A model generated the notes under the pieces. That model ran no database searches. It worked only from the letters and a program-made list of their open reading frames with translations, and was not told where the DNA came from. 64,000 bases of DNA, from assembly GCA_027574665.1 (NCBI GenBank), contig CM050657.1, positions 21,554,700-21,618,699 on the forward strand, written 5' to 3'. The first letter of the stretch is position 1. Each line of letters begins with the position of its first letter. This DNA comes from Rhynochetos jubatus (lineage: Eukaryota > Chordata > Aves > Eurypygiformes > Rhynochetidae). Positions 36,722 through 49,310 of the stretch are shown here, piece after piece. The position numbers and the translations under genes were made by a program.

Positions 36722-36925
36722 GATTATTGAGCATGGATTTCCAGAGCAAATTCAATCACCTTTGTTAGGCAGTAATGTGGTACCAGCTGGCAAGTGGTAA
36801 GTTATTAAATAAATTGTCAAAGTCACAGGACAAAGGACTTGGAGATATCTTCTGCTCAACTTGTAGCTCAGCTGCAGTGATTGGGGTGAATTAATTACTT
36901 GGGTTCATTTCTTTTCTATGTTTAA
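36722..36925. promoter_or_regulatory. Candidate regulatory element
   Basis: The block contains CAAATTCAATCACCTTTG near 36750, GTTATTAAATAAATTGTC near 36801 and GGTGAATTAATTACTTGG near 36885, within transposon-free sequence. The SOX/TCF-like CCTTTG and CAAAG words and TAATTA sites suggest an enhancer-like element. Evidence is by motif and texture only. Confidence 0.28.
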
Positions 36926-39900
36926 TATGCAACAGCTCTTCAGTCTGGACTCACTTTCTGCCTGCACTATCTGAGATTGCCAAGCAGTGTCATGCCTGTA
37001 CTGGACAAGCCCAAGACAGTTCCGTTTTCAAGACCAGCAGGTGCTTTGAGTCCACTATAATCTGAACAGTTTTGGGCTATGCCCCCTAAACCATCTCAAG
37101 CGATGGCTCTGTAACGGGGCCCTTCACACTCTGTATTTTGCTTCCTTACAGACAGCTGCTACTATACACTATTACTAATATTACGAGCACTGAAACCTTA
37201 CTCTGTTGTGCAGTTTATGAGCAGATCAATACCCTATTTTCCCTCCTGCCAGAGTACCATGCTCCTTATCCATTGTCTCTAACGCACCACATGGCTTCAG
37301 TTATATGTCACAGAGATGGAAAATAGGGAAAGCTAGGGAAAGCTCAAGAATCTGCTTGATCCGAATCACTTGTTACTGGTACCACACCCCCAATACTCAT
37401 GCAAATGAAGAGATACAGAGAGTTCCTAATTGCCATTTTCTGGCTTCCTCCCATGCACCTATGAGCTTATTTCTCTTGCAGGCTGGAGCGGGCTCACCAG
37501 GGACAACAGTAACTCCAACTGTCCTGCAGCGGTGGGAGAAGACAGTCGCCGAGGCAGACGCCACACAAAGCCACACTACGGTGACACAGCACATTCACTG
37601 CTAGGAGCAAATGCTGGATTAGTCCTGCCATCTGTTCCTACAAAAAGGTGAACGTGCTTCTTGAGGAAAGTTCTTGATTTTAACACTGAGTCGCTGACTG
37701 CTGTGACCCGAGACGAGTGGCGTGATTGATGCAGTTGACAAGGCTGTAAAACTGGCAAAAAGCCCATCTTGGAAACGGCTGCTGAGATAAGGCTATCAAG
37801 CCACTATGATTAAAATAAATATATAAATCAAGGCACCAGAAGCAATTCCCTACACTTTTCCCTGTTCGAGCACACGTTTTTAACAATGAGGTTGCCAGCT
37901 CACTCAGGGTGGGCGCAGCAGAAGTGCTGTGGTACTTTCAAACCCCAGTCTGTTCATCTTTTTGGCCTCAGCAGCAAATATGGAATCCATGGGACACAGA
38001 CCCAAAGACCCACAGACACAGCGACTGCTCAGAGAAAATAAAAGTGCTGCAAACAGAGGCTTGCAATCCCACAGAGCTGCACCAGCGGGTGCCCACACCA
38101 GTGCAGGACTGCCGGTCGGACCCCACTACACTGAAATCATGCATGGCACGGAAGGTTGGCTGGTGGCCAGCAGGGTCAAACAACACCCGACTGACCAAGG
38201 CCCGGTCAGAGCCTGAGACAAACGAACAGCATTTTGATGTACAAATAAACAGCAGTTTCTAATCTCGCCTGCAGAATGGCACCAGTCCCTGCAGTTCATG
38301 TATTTTGATAGAGAACACCCAGGGACTCCCCTGGGCCTGGTGAGAAGGGTTTCATTAGCAACAGATTACAAGAGCTTACTTGGAAAAACTCTGAGCAGCA
38401 ACATTAGTGTTGTCTCACGACATTTGCTCCACTCAAAACATTTCCTTGTTGGCTTTTTAGAAGAGGATTCAGAGAAAACACCGAACCCGACAGCAGTCCA
38501 AGGAGTGGGCAGGAGAGTTGTGGCCCCTGTCAGTCCAAAGCTAAGCCTAAGGCCATGGCTGAAGAGACTCCCAAGTGAAACGCTTGCTCTCAAGTGCACT
38601 GTATTCCTGCCCAAGTGACTTTTGAACCCATGAGCTGAAACTTGTGACTAGGAACTTTTATTTCCTTACTACACATGGAACTGATTATCAGCTGCTGTCC
38701 CCTCCTAATGGCAATAGATACCTTGGAGTATGGCTGCATCACGACTACTATTTTAAATGCCAAAGCAGAGAATCTGAAATGAAACTGTGGCTTCATACTC
38801 AGCTTTACAAACCATGGCTAATTCCCAGCAGCAACCTCACACTACAAGCCATGCAGGATGTCTTGCGCTATCCGCCATCAGGGTTCAATTCTGTAACACA
38901 CTTTTCTCCTTTATATTTTTGGAGACAATTTTGGACATACTGATTCGAGTCTCAGAGGGGATTTCCTCCTGCTGTCAGCAGGCATGTCACAATCTTCCTA
39001 AAACTGACTTGGATTAAATACATTTCTTCTGCAGATACTTCATAAAGGTAATTTTATTTAACTTTTACAACAAAAACCCAACTAACCATTCTAGGAGCTG
39101 CCTTTGTTATTACCCTCCAGCAGGTAACTGCTGAGAGAAGCAGATGAGGCTTATACTTGGCTAGATCATTTCTGTAATAGGCTTAAGTCAAGAGCTCCCT
39201 TGAAGAACTGAACTGGACGTACACAAGAAACTATTTGACCTCATCAGGAAGGTCGACGGTTCAGTGAAAGACCACAAGGAAAGTGCAGGTCTAATAGGCT
39301 CAGGCAAAGGCTTTTGCGCCCACAATCAAAGCGGTCAAATTTCTATGCAAAAAACTCCCTGCACAACAGGACCTACTGGCAGTGCCGCCAAATTCCACCT
39401 TTCCTAAAGACTTAAAAAAAATAATTAAGTCACCCCCCACATTTGTTACCAGTCAAGCTACTCCTCAGAAAAAATGAAACTGAAAAGAGGACAGGCCAAT
39501 GATTAATTTCCATGTTGGTCCACTGTACCAGTAAGTCATGACGTGAACAGAAGAGATTTCTGCAGCATGCAGACATTCTGTATCTTTACTGCTATCATCT
39601 TGAGAAACGAACAATTATCTGTCTTTACACACCACAATACAGTAAAATTGAACAAGGTAAATCACTGGGTGGCTTTACTCATTTTTTAAATATTCAGTCT
39701 TTATCTACAGATACAAACATTGTAAACTACAGGTAAACTGAGTAATAAAGTCTTAATTACACTGCCTGCCACATTTGCTTCTAAGAATCCTAGTGAGATC
39801 TGTTTCACCATCCTTAAACACATAAATATTTTCTAGTTTACATTTGCTAACCAAGCTCCTCTCTACACTAAATTACTTACTTATTTTAGGCTAGAAAGAT

Positions 39901-40329
39901 GGAACAACACCCCAAGGTAGGAAAATACTCATAAAGGACTATACAGTAGCAGGAGAATGTATCTGGGGCTGGACCAAGGCAACCAGGTCCCATCCCCGAC
40001 AACTTCTTGCTGCAAGAGCCTGGGAAAATTTCAGCAGTGCAGCTTGGTACTATTTTGCTGGTAACGATGGCTGTAATAGGAAAAGAAAAAAGTTTTACTG
40101 GGAAACAAGATGACTAAAAAGGCATAATGTTGGTAATATCAGATCTGTGCACAAATTTTGACAGTGGGTCAGTGCCTGGCATGGTGATTCTTGTAATAAC
40201 ATACCGAGGGCAGAATGGTCTTTCATCTTCTGACTTGTTTGGCATCTGCTCAGAAACGCTCTCCCCAGGGTAAGAATACCAGAGCTAGAGATGCAATATC
40301 AGAATAATTTGAGCCTTTGAGAATTGTAA
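36926..40329. other. Non-coding sequence, no gene seen
   Basis: About 3.4 kb of unique sequence. There is an isolated octamer ATGCAAAT at 37399-37406 and a 10-base tandem duplication GGGAAAGCTA/GGGAAAGCTC near 37327-37346. Open frames around 37909-38262 overlap in several frames and have no domain. Confidence 0.5.
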
Positions 40330-40420
40330 GTAATGGGTGTGATTTTCTACGCGTTAGTCTAGTTTATCTCAGCTGATGTCAAGGGAGTTATCCTGGTGAC
40401 ATAGGGTAAGATGCTGAATC
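40330..40420. repeat. Possible ancient interspersed repeat remnant
   Basis: GGGTGTGATTTTCTACGCG, then CAGCTGATGTCAAGGGAGTT and GATGCTGAATC parallel an old sauropsid repeat with the pattern TGTGATTCTC..., TTGACTTCAATGGAGTTAC and GATCAGAATC. The copy is strongly diverged. Confidence 0.3.
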
Positions 40421-41287
40421 CACTGTTTTATTCTGATGGCTTGCATTGCTCATTTGTTCTCTCTGGACATTTGAACTCCCAATGCATCTAGTAAGAAAGT
40501 CTAGTTTTTGGGTTGTTGTTCCCTTCCTTTTTTTTTTTCTTTTGTTTTGAGCAGGAGGAACTGATCTACATTGGAAAGAGATGGATCATTTCTTTGCTTG
40601 TCTGACTGGACCATCTGCTGATACTGCAGGAGGATGTGCGTTGGTATTAATAAACTGTCCATTTTCATGTAATAATTTTGCTTGGGAACCTAGCTGAATC
40701 AGTTTAGCCTGTTCTCAGTATGATGCTGCCAACCACTGACACACAGAAGGGAAAGCCTTAAATACTTTTCTGAATCTGGTTCATGAAATTATTAAGAAGT
40801 AAAAATAAAAAACCCCAGAGTGACTGCCATGGTTTTGCCTGGGAAATACCGATCTGCAAAAAGTCATGCTAGAGGCATGTAGGAGGCTTAAGCAATGCCA
40901 GATGTAAATGCCTTGTTTCAGCCAGTGTACTGTCAGGCACTTCCCAGTCTCAGTAATTCTCTTCAGGACCACAAAACCCACAGGATGAGGAAAAAATTAC
41001 ATTGCACATTTCTGGAAGAAACACAAATGCAAACCAATGTCTGTGGCCCATTCATTGATGCAAGTCTGAAGAGTTCCTATTGTCTTTTCTCTTAAAATCT
41101 TCTGTCCCTCCAGATCCAAGGCCAGGCTCAAGTCTCTCCAGAAATTAATTAAAAAAATACTTATTTTGTAGTCTAGGCAAAAATGACAAGGAAAGAAAGA
41201 GGTGAAACTACACCCCTTTTTAATTCAGCCGAGTATCTTTAAGAACTGAGAAACAATGTGATAAGATATGGCAAAACTTCATCATCC
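40421..41287. other. Non-coding sequence, no gene seen
   Basis: AT-rich unique sequence with a T-rich tract near 40529-40548. No gene, RNA or repeat was recognised. Confidence 0.5.
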
Positions 41288-41350
41288 AGGCTCAGCTCCA
41301 CTGAGACTTAATCCGGCTTTCAGCTTGCCCACTTGTTTAAGTACATGCCT
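41288..41350. repeat. Possible ancient interspersed repeat remnant
   Basis: CTCAGCTCCACTGAGACTTA followed by CACTTGTTTAAGTACATGCC resembles the old sauropsid repeat pattern CCCACTGACTTCAATGGGA and TGCTTAAGTACATGC. The copy is short and diverged, so the call is tentative. Confidence 0.28.
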
Positions 41351-44300
41351 ATAAATGAACCAACTGTAACAACTGGGAGTGCTGCATCCTTTCTGATGGG
41401 ACAGAGATTTGCCTTCAGCTGGATCCCGGGAGTATAAAAACTTGCTGTGGTCGAATTTCCAAGCTGTGGGTGATGTTTCTGTCTCATGAAGAGGGCAGGG
41501 GAAGCTGGCAGGGTGAAGGCAGAGCGAGCAGCGGGACACCAGCAGTGCTAACCTGTAGCTCGGCAGGGTTTCTCCACTTGGACCTTCTCTAGGCCCAAAG
41601 CTTTCTACAATGAGGTTTGTGGAAACCAAGCTGTCTTGCTTTGACAAGGCAAGGGGCTTTACCCTGTGTGCAACTGTTGGACGCCCACCAGCCTCCCAGC
41701 AAGAGGGTTTAAGCGCTGCTGTTGGCAGAGACCACAGTCACCGCACTGGCAGAGGCACAGGCAGCGGCACAGGCAGCCTCTGAAACGGCAAACTGGACCC
41801 ACAGCAGTCCCATCCTAAAAGACCATTTCTATCATCACGTAACAGTATGAGGAAAACAAACGTTATCCACCAGATCCATGTTCAAGTATCCAGACCGAAG
41901 AGATATTTGCAACTTCTCTCCCTCCCAGCAACATCCATCAGGAGGATGAAAGGATGAAAGCTTGGTAGGAAACATTTTGCTGTACAGGCTGCTTGGGAAA
42001 GGCCACTCACCAGCCTACCTGGGCTCACACTGAGCACTTGGCTCTTCAGGAAAACCAGCTTAGTGCAACAGCCTGTGCTGTCTTTCAGGCATTTCTTCGT
42101 CCCTTTACCCTGTACCCTCACAAGCCTTACAAGCCCCTGTGCTTCTTCCTCCTGAGTGTTCCTTTATTCCTGCAGTTTGCAGCCAAGTTAAATGCCAGAA
42201 TAAAAGCAGGGAACAGAAAACACAGAGGGGATACAACAGCATGAAGCCAGTTTACCCGTTCTTATCTCATCGTGATCAAAATCATAGCTCTCTGTCTGTT
42301 TGCAACCATGCCGTAAGAAACTAAGAAACCCAGGAGCAACTCCGCCAACAAATGTTTGGACAATTCCAAGTAAAAGATATGGCAATTCAGTTTACACAAG
42401 TCATTTTTTTCAGTAACGTCCGTATTTTGAGTGCAAGGCTATGAACCAAAACGTATTGAGAAAGCGTTACTGTTGTATAATTAATGTCCCAAAGAAGAAA
42501 AATATTTATGCTAAGGAATGACGTTAACTGCATTCCCGCCTGAGTATGTGTTATGGTACGGTATTTAATTACATGCTTGCATTTCTCAAGTACCTATTAC
42601 AGCGTATCTTCTGTTGGACACAATGCATGTGTATTATTTGGCTGTACAGCATGACAATATATCAAAAGAAATTGAAAGAATTGTTTTCCAGTTTTCATAC
42701 CAGAATGTCAATCCCCTTCCACCACAGACTTGCACCCAAAGTGATGAATCAAGGGCAGTCCTTCCTCCCACACCAGCCAGCTTTCAGCACACCTTAGCCT
42801 GAGATATTATATTTTCAGAGTGCTACAAGCAACAGAGAAAAGGGATGTATCAGAACTACTAAGCAGCTTCTAACAAAAGGACTTGCTACTGATACAACTT
42901 CATCATAGCAGGCAGCATTCATATGCCGCTTTGAAGTAAGAGAGAAGGAAAGCCAGAGTCTTCTGTAATTGATAGATGTTTTCTCTCCAGCCCTCATATG
43001 AATTCTAGAATTTAAACCAACTACACTTAATTCACTTGAGAATGTATGCAATGTTCAGCTCAACTTTCAAACATATTCAGGTCTAGTGATCTACAAATTC
43101 TGGTTGCATTTTCCTATGAAAGGCTGTGAAGTAGGTCTGCAAGGGTATTTAACATTTATGTGAGCCCTCATACACACAATTACATATGTATATCAGAGTT
43201 CAGCATCTAAACCAGCAAGCCTAATGTTTCACTTCAAAGAGCTGTTCGTACCTTTGATATGGCTTTAAACCAAGACGGATGACATTGTGCTGCTCTAGCT
43301 CTGCAGGCAATGCAGACTAAGACCCAATGATAAATACTAGATTGGGAAAGCTGTAATTGCTTATAACAGAAGAAATGAAGAGTTAAATAAATATACAAGA
43401 TAGAAAACCCCTTTGATACATTTTCTCTCTTTATGCTAAATTTCAATCAAATCTGCAGGATTCATGCACACTGTCTTCTTCCTGCTGTAACTTGACCTGT
43501 TTTCGGCCACCTTGGAATGTCTGTTTACCTCAGGATCTGCAGTTCCTTCACTAATTGTTAAGTCAGAAAAAGCTGGCTTCAGTGTGATACATTCCAATAT
43601 AAAGTGTGTTAAGACACCAGAGACTGAAGAGTGTTCAGGAACTGAGGAAAAGGAGGACAGGGAAAATTTGAAGGTCATTGAACTATCTGAGAGTCAGTAG
43701 ATTCCTAGTGAAGCAAAAACAGAACCCGGGTTGTGTTTTTTTTTTTTTTTATGGAAAAGTTTGTTATAAATAGGGACTTTCATGTATTTTAACCTCCCAG
43801 TCACAGCTGACAACACCCCAAGGGCACAGTTTGCCAAAAATGGCAACGTTTCTGGAAATCTTCCGTGTGTTATAGCTGACCAATTGAGAGTTCACATCCC
43901 ATTCAATCCCCAGCAAAGAATTCTTATTCTGTCATCAACCAAAAGTAAACCAGAGCTCTCTTCTTTTCAAATGTGTTACTGTCCCAAATTTCTGTCCATA
44001 TAAATATATGCACATTTTGTAAGAAGAATAATGGTACTTGATCTTTCCTGCACTTAATAAATCTTATCTCTACTGCTTCTCTGAAGAAGCGCTTGCTGAG
44101 CATTGTCTTTTCAAGAAAACACCTTCAACTACTGTATTGGAAATCCCAGTCTTTCTGTTCAAGAAGAATTTGAAAAAAAACCCAACAAAAAAAATCTACC
44201 ACCTAAGCCCACAAATTGCCACTGTGACTTGCTCCACAACAGGCAAGCTGCATGTGACAGACGCCTCATTTCGGAGAGGGCACATCCAGTGATTTCATCT

Positions 44301-47300
44301 CCCTCTTTTTCTGCAATACCACGAGCACATCCAGCTGCACTGCTCCAGTGCGTGCATGTTCCCTGCCTTCAGCTGCACTTCAAAACACCACGTTTTGTAA
44401 CCAAAGTGAACATCCTCTCACTTGGATGGACAACAAATTATTTCTGAAATAAGTCATTTTACAGTGATGACATTTACGGGTTTTCTGCAAGGAAAGTGAA
44501 GGCCAGCTCTTCATGCTGGTTATGGACAGGAGAACATCACTGGCACTGGGGGATTGAACTGGGGCTCACAATATCCCCAGAGCACTGGCAAGGACAGCAG
44601 GTAGATACTCCCAGGAGATTTACTTCTAATGCTACGTAAGCCACGCACAGCCACAAAGACTTTGGCATACACAGATTGCAACTGTTCCACGTAATTAAAC
44701 AAACCCAGAAAGAGTATTCATTAATGGCAAGCCTGGAAGATAACATGTAAAATCCACGGAGCCGGAAAGCAATGACCTCTCGCACAGCCCTGTGTAGTGC
44801 CTGTGACATGAGCAAGAGAAAAGCCTCCCTCCTCCCCAGACACAGGTGAACCGCCTTGAATTTTCCAGCACCAACTACAATTTCGTTTGATAACTATCAC
44901 TTACACTGACATAATTTTAAGAGTGCTGCATCAAAGGAACCTGTAAATGGATGCACGTTAGTTATTTGCCCTCTGGGAGAAAGCTACCATCGGTGAGTGA
45001 CAGGGGGTGGAGCACCAGGAACCTTAAGGAATGGGGGACTTGGGGAAGAAAGGAATACACTGCCGTCAGCAGCATTTAAATCCTTAGGTCAGAAGCCCCA
45101 TATTCTGTCACATATTTGTCTGGAAAGTTTAAATTTTACTCTGCATGTCCTACTTCTGCGATACTCAGGAAGTCACTAAACTGAAAATAAGAGGAAGCTG
45201 GAGAACTATTAAGGGAAAGTATCACATATGCTTGCCCTGTTTTGCTCTTCCCAGGGCTATCAGACTGGGTGGATTTTCCTCCTGCTCTGGTCCAGCTGTT
45301 CTTACTCTCTGTCTTTCAAGATGGGTAACATCCCCCGTGAACACAACTTAAGGTCAATACGTACTGGTGAAAGTGTATCACGATTACATATGCACGCGTG
45401 CACTTGAGCTTACGTAGCTGGATCGCTTCAAACTCTGCTTTTATAGACACAGTTCAGATCTACAGCTCAGATATTTGTATGCTCCGTATGTGGCACATGA
45501 AATATTAATGGTATTTTGGTACATTTCAAATTTAAGAACTGTAACAGGCACACAGCTTTTAAAACATGCAGTTTACATGACTGCTTTTATACGTGTAATT
45601 ACCCTTTGCTCAGTTGTTCGCTTACGTGGCAAAAACAGCTTCTCGAACAATGGGAATTCCTAAGAGTTTTGGCTGCTGTATCATTTTGCAGTACTGTATT
45701 CACCAAATGTTTGGCAGTAAACACATTTAAAACAAGCTTTAATCCAACTTAGATGGAATTATGACTGGTGAGTGAGTAGTGGCACAAAGAGAGCTACTCT
45801 GCCTTTGTAACATCAGCAGTCACGGATATCTGGGGGGGAAGGATGCAGAAAACACAAGGTTGAGAACACAACTGATTTTTCAGCAGTTGCCTACCAATTG
45901 TTATGAAAGTAAGTTGCAGTGCTGGCAGGAGTAGTAGTGTGGGAGATACCTGCACCACCTTCCAAACAACGCAGTTGGCACTAGGGAGCCCCACAGCAAT
46001 TACAAAGCTCTGTGAGAAGGCACGTAGCTCAGGTCACACAGAGGATGGCAGAAGCTCAGGATGTATCCCATGCTACTGAACTCAGATGTGACAGTCCAGG
46101 CTCCAAACGCCTCTCTGAAAGCTCCACTTTCAGATCTCACGGACCGTTTTGGCTTTCCACACATCTTCACAGGTGGGAGAAAAGTTTTCCAAGACTCCAG
46201 ATATTAAATATTCCCTTCTATGTACTTGGTAATTAACGCTGGGTTGGGGGAAAGGATTTTGGACAGCTTTTGAATTGCAGCAGACTTACATCTAACTTTG
46301 GACACTTACCCAAAGTGTGTTCTGATGAGTGTTGAGCTCAAAGCTATGCTGATTAAATGCACAGGTAGGTTTTCTTACATTTCCAATCCCACTCCCATTT
46401 TGAATTACACTTGGAAATTGTTCTGTGGCTTCCTATGGAGGTCTACCACACTAAAGGCAAGCAAAGAGTTTCTTCATACCGAGTTCTGATTTTCAGCACT
46501 TTTCATTACAAAACTGGCACAAAGCGGGGGGGTTAGCAATTTCATTGGCGAGAGACTTGTGTTGCCTCACTTTATACTGTTTCTGGGTTAAACGGGAAAC
46601 TTGGGATTTTCTTTTCTTTTTGTGAAACAGCTCCTTGTTTGGGAACATGTATTTATAGAGCACTGGGGATCCTACCATATCTTTCTCACTACTGTTTCTT
46701 TCTGCGTGCAACACACTCCTCAAAAGTCAGTTGTAATATAGCAGACAACTGGGGGAAAGGCAAAGAAATAAACGTTGATACTGGGTATTTGTAAACAAAA
46801 CTTTACACTCACCTGTATGTTTCAGTTCATGAAGGAAGAGGAGAAGAAAAGAAGATCCAACAGCAGGGAAAACATGGAATAGAAAAGAACATGAAAAAAT
46901 CTACTGTTAATTCAGAAAAGGAATAATCACTTATAGCAGCAGATTGATAGAACACATACAACTTGGTCCTGTAGGAGCAGAGGCTCAAAGATTTTGCCCA
47001 CTGGCTCTTCAGAAACTACATCCCATACACTGGATCTTGGATGGTGTAAAATCATGGCAGAATCCCCACCCCCCAAGTTTGGACGGTGAGTTTAATGTAT
47101 GTCCGAGGACACCATTTGTTGAAATGAGCTTAAATTGTGGAGCGTGGCAGCTTCTTCTATCACAATAAAAGCCTGGTCAAACTATTTACTTTCCTGAATA
47201 CACTTTGGATCAGCAGTATCCTCAAGATGATGAGATTTTTGGCATCTCTTGTTGTGCGTTCTAGTCATTTTAAGAAAAAAAGCAGAACAAACCACTTTGG

Positions 47301-47689
47301 CAGGAAAAAGCACTGTTTTCAGCCCTGAAGAGGGCCCTTACTCATCTGTTTAAAGGTCTCTGTGCTCAGAGAGAGAGTTAACACTTATTTACCATCAGAG
47401 TGCTTTCAGGGAGTCTGAAGTTCAGAGGATTTCTCCCCTTTCCACACGATGAATTTTAAAAACACTGGACAAAACCAGGCAGACAGGACTCTGTCTTTCC
47501 TAGAAAATCCTCTTCTCCCTCCTCCATCCCGCCCTCTCACCGTAACTGAGAAAAATGTGGAGATGAAAGACTATACTTCAACTAAGCCCTCTGTCTCCAA
47601 GACTGCGGCTGAGTTCCAGTTCCTGCACTGTACACAAAGAGAAGCCATTAGAAGCCCGAGGGTTACGGGAAAGGCACTGACAGGTTCCT
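41351..47689. other. Non-coding sequence, no gene seen
   Basis: About 6.3 kb of unique sequence. GGCACAGGCAGC is tandemly repeated twice at 41754-41777, and a 15-base T run lies at 43736-43750. The stretch 46015-46100 (GCTCAGGTCACACAGAGGAT and onward) loosely recalls the 3' half of an ancient MIR-type element. No coding exon or RNA gene was recognised. Confidence 0.5.
43736..43750. repeat. 15-base T homopolymer
   Basis: An uninterrupted run of 15 T on the plus strand. No SINE body is seen next to it, so it is not interpreted as a retrotransposon tail. Confidence 0.8.
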
Positions 47690-47970
47690 TTTAATTAGGC
47701 TGAAAACTAACTTGGTGAGAATAGCTTGTCTGTATCAATAGCTCTAATTGACTGCTCTGAAGACAGACAGAGCGAATAAAGCAGGGGGTAATTATTGTCT
47801 GTGACAATTTGATTGACAAGCTTGTCCCCTGGAGGAGAATCCAGAGAGCCCATTGTCTAGCAGAGCGCCCCAAATAAAGCGTTCACTTTCAGAGGGCTCC
47901 ATTAAAAAACACACTGGAGGGCTGGGAGATTTGGCGTTTGTGCTAATGGGCTAACAGTCATTTCAGACAG
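47690..47970. promoter_or_regulatory. Candidate enhancer with paired SOX-type sites and palindromes
   Basis: ATTGTCTGTGACAAT at 47794-47808 places two ACAAT-type HMG-box sites in inverted orientation with a three-base gap, an arrangement known for dimeric SOX proteins. GACAAGCTTGTC at 47815-47826 is a perfect 12-base palindrome seven bases away. Flanking words include TTTTAATTAGG, CTCTAATTGACTG, GTAATTATTG, CCCATTGTC and CCATTAAAAAAC. The block has no transposon and resembles strongly conserved vertebrate non-coding elements. Factor identity and conservation are inferred. Confidence 0.42.
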
Positions 47971-49130
47971 GGAGTCTGAACAAGCGCTCAGGTGTGCTCA
48001 CTGCGGAAGGGAGGAGGACGAGGCTGGGGAGCAGAGGGGTTGTTCTGCCCTGGGAAAGAGAAGAAAAAGGAGAGCTGATGACAAAGGTGCTGCCTTGCAC
48101 TCTTCGCAGTACACCCAGCAGATTTTCAGTTTGGCATCACGGCCTGCCTTAAGAGAGAGCACCGCTTGAGGCCAGCCGGAGATAACAGCAAGCAAGCGAA
48201 AGGGATGATGCTGTCCAGTCTAACTTCTCAAACGCAGAAGAGCTGCTACCCTTGTTTGTTTTCCAGACCACCAATCGCAGCCTCGAACGAATGCAGGCCA
48301 CGCTTCTACACAGCATCTTAGAAACTCTGTTTCAGCAGAAGCTAAAAGCTCCCCAAAGCACTGTGCTACCTCCTGGGCATCCTGTAGCATATGTAAGGGC
48401 CCCCCAAAAGACGAAAGTTGGCAGGGCAGAAACAGGAGAGAGAAAGCATCAGTCAGAAACCAGCCTGTCAGTTAAGCTGGAAAGCAGCTGATACAGGCAC
48501 CTCAGTGCTGCCCACTCCTTCATCTGCTTTCAATTCATCTCTCTTACAAATAAAGAAACTGGACTACGGAAAGGTTTCTCTAACAACTGGTGACCACACT
48601 TGTTTCCTTCCTTGAAGGCTGTCTAAATGTGTGTATTTGGGAACTACACTGAAAATAAAAAAGTCAGTAGTACCGGAGGTATGAATCAAATTTTGATTTG
48701 CTTCACTATTTAACCAATTACTCCCACTTTTTACGGAAATCTGTTGTGGTTTTTTTCCACATTTTGTTTTTGATGAGAGACCAATTTCATTAGAAGCTCC
48801 CAACCACTTTGGCAATATTCCTGTTCTCCTGTTCTTCTTCCTGTTCTCATAAGGGAAAAAAACCAAATTTGGGTAGTTTTATTCAAGAACGAGCATTCAA
48901 ACCACCAGCTGCTTCTTTCACTCAGAATCATAGTGCCCAGGAAAGTCCCAAAATGGAGTAAGTTTGCAGCCAGAACAGTGGTAGAGGGTCTCAGGCATGT
49001 GGTACTGGGCCAAATCTCACTAGAGCCAAGGGGAAGGAAAGACACTCATCAGTTCCAGACTGTCACTCTGCATGACAGCAGCAGCCAGACCACAAACACT
49101 ACCTGGTGCAGGTAGGTACCACGTACTTAC
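47971..49130. other. Non-coding sequence, no gene seen
   Basis: Unique sequence. Opposed open frames of about 100 codons at 48564-49045 lack domains. No RNA gene or repeat was recognised until the ancient element at 49140. Confidence 0.5.
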
Positions 49131-49174
49131 AGAGTGAGAGGGGCAGTGTCTTTGAGAGCTTATCATCTAAATGT
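49131..49174 (-). other. Exon-like segment on the minus strand, overlapping an ancient repeat
   Basis: On the minus strand a pyrimidine-rich tract ending CTTTGTCTCAG precedes a 44-base segment that is followed by GTAAGTACG. Both splice sites fit the consensus. Because the segment overlaps the MIR-like repeat at 49140-49310, it may be an exonised repeat in a non-coding transcript or an unused chance pair. Confidence 0.15.
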
Positions 49175-49310
49175 CTGAGACAAAGGATGAAAAGAGGGGC
49201 ACGGGGTAAAGCCTAAGGACCCAAAAGCAGGTCAGAGGCAAAACCTGCGAAATCCCCCTAGATCTCTTAATCTCAGATTCAGTGCGTAGCCACTAGCTCA
49301 GGGGTCAGCA
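49140..49310 (+). repeat. Ancient amniote SINE remnant, MIR-like
   Basis: The order of phrases follows an old repeat family shared by amniotes: TTGAGAGCTTATCATCTAAA, then GACAAAGGATGAAAAGAGG, then CCTAAGGACCCAAAAGCAGG with TCAGAGGCAAAACC, then CTTAATCTCAGATTCAGTGC and GTAGCCACTAG. In better preserved copies these read AGAGCTTACAGTCTAAATAG, CCAAGGTCACACAGCAGGTC, GACTCCCAGTTCAGTGC and TAACCACTAGG. The match is by memory and is diverged but collinear. The minus strand carries splice-like signals at 49131-49174, described separately. Confidence 0.45.

Noticed and set aside
46015-46100. Loose similarity to the 3' half of a MIR-type element (CAGGTCACACAGAGGATGGC)
   Set aside because: Only one phrase matches and the collinear neighbours are missing, so it is not called as a repeat.
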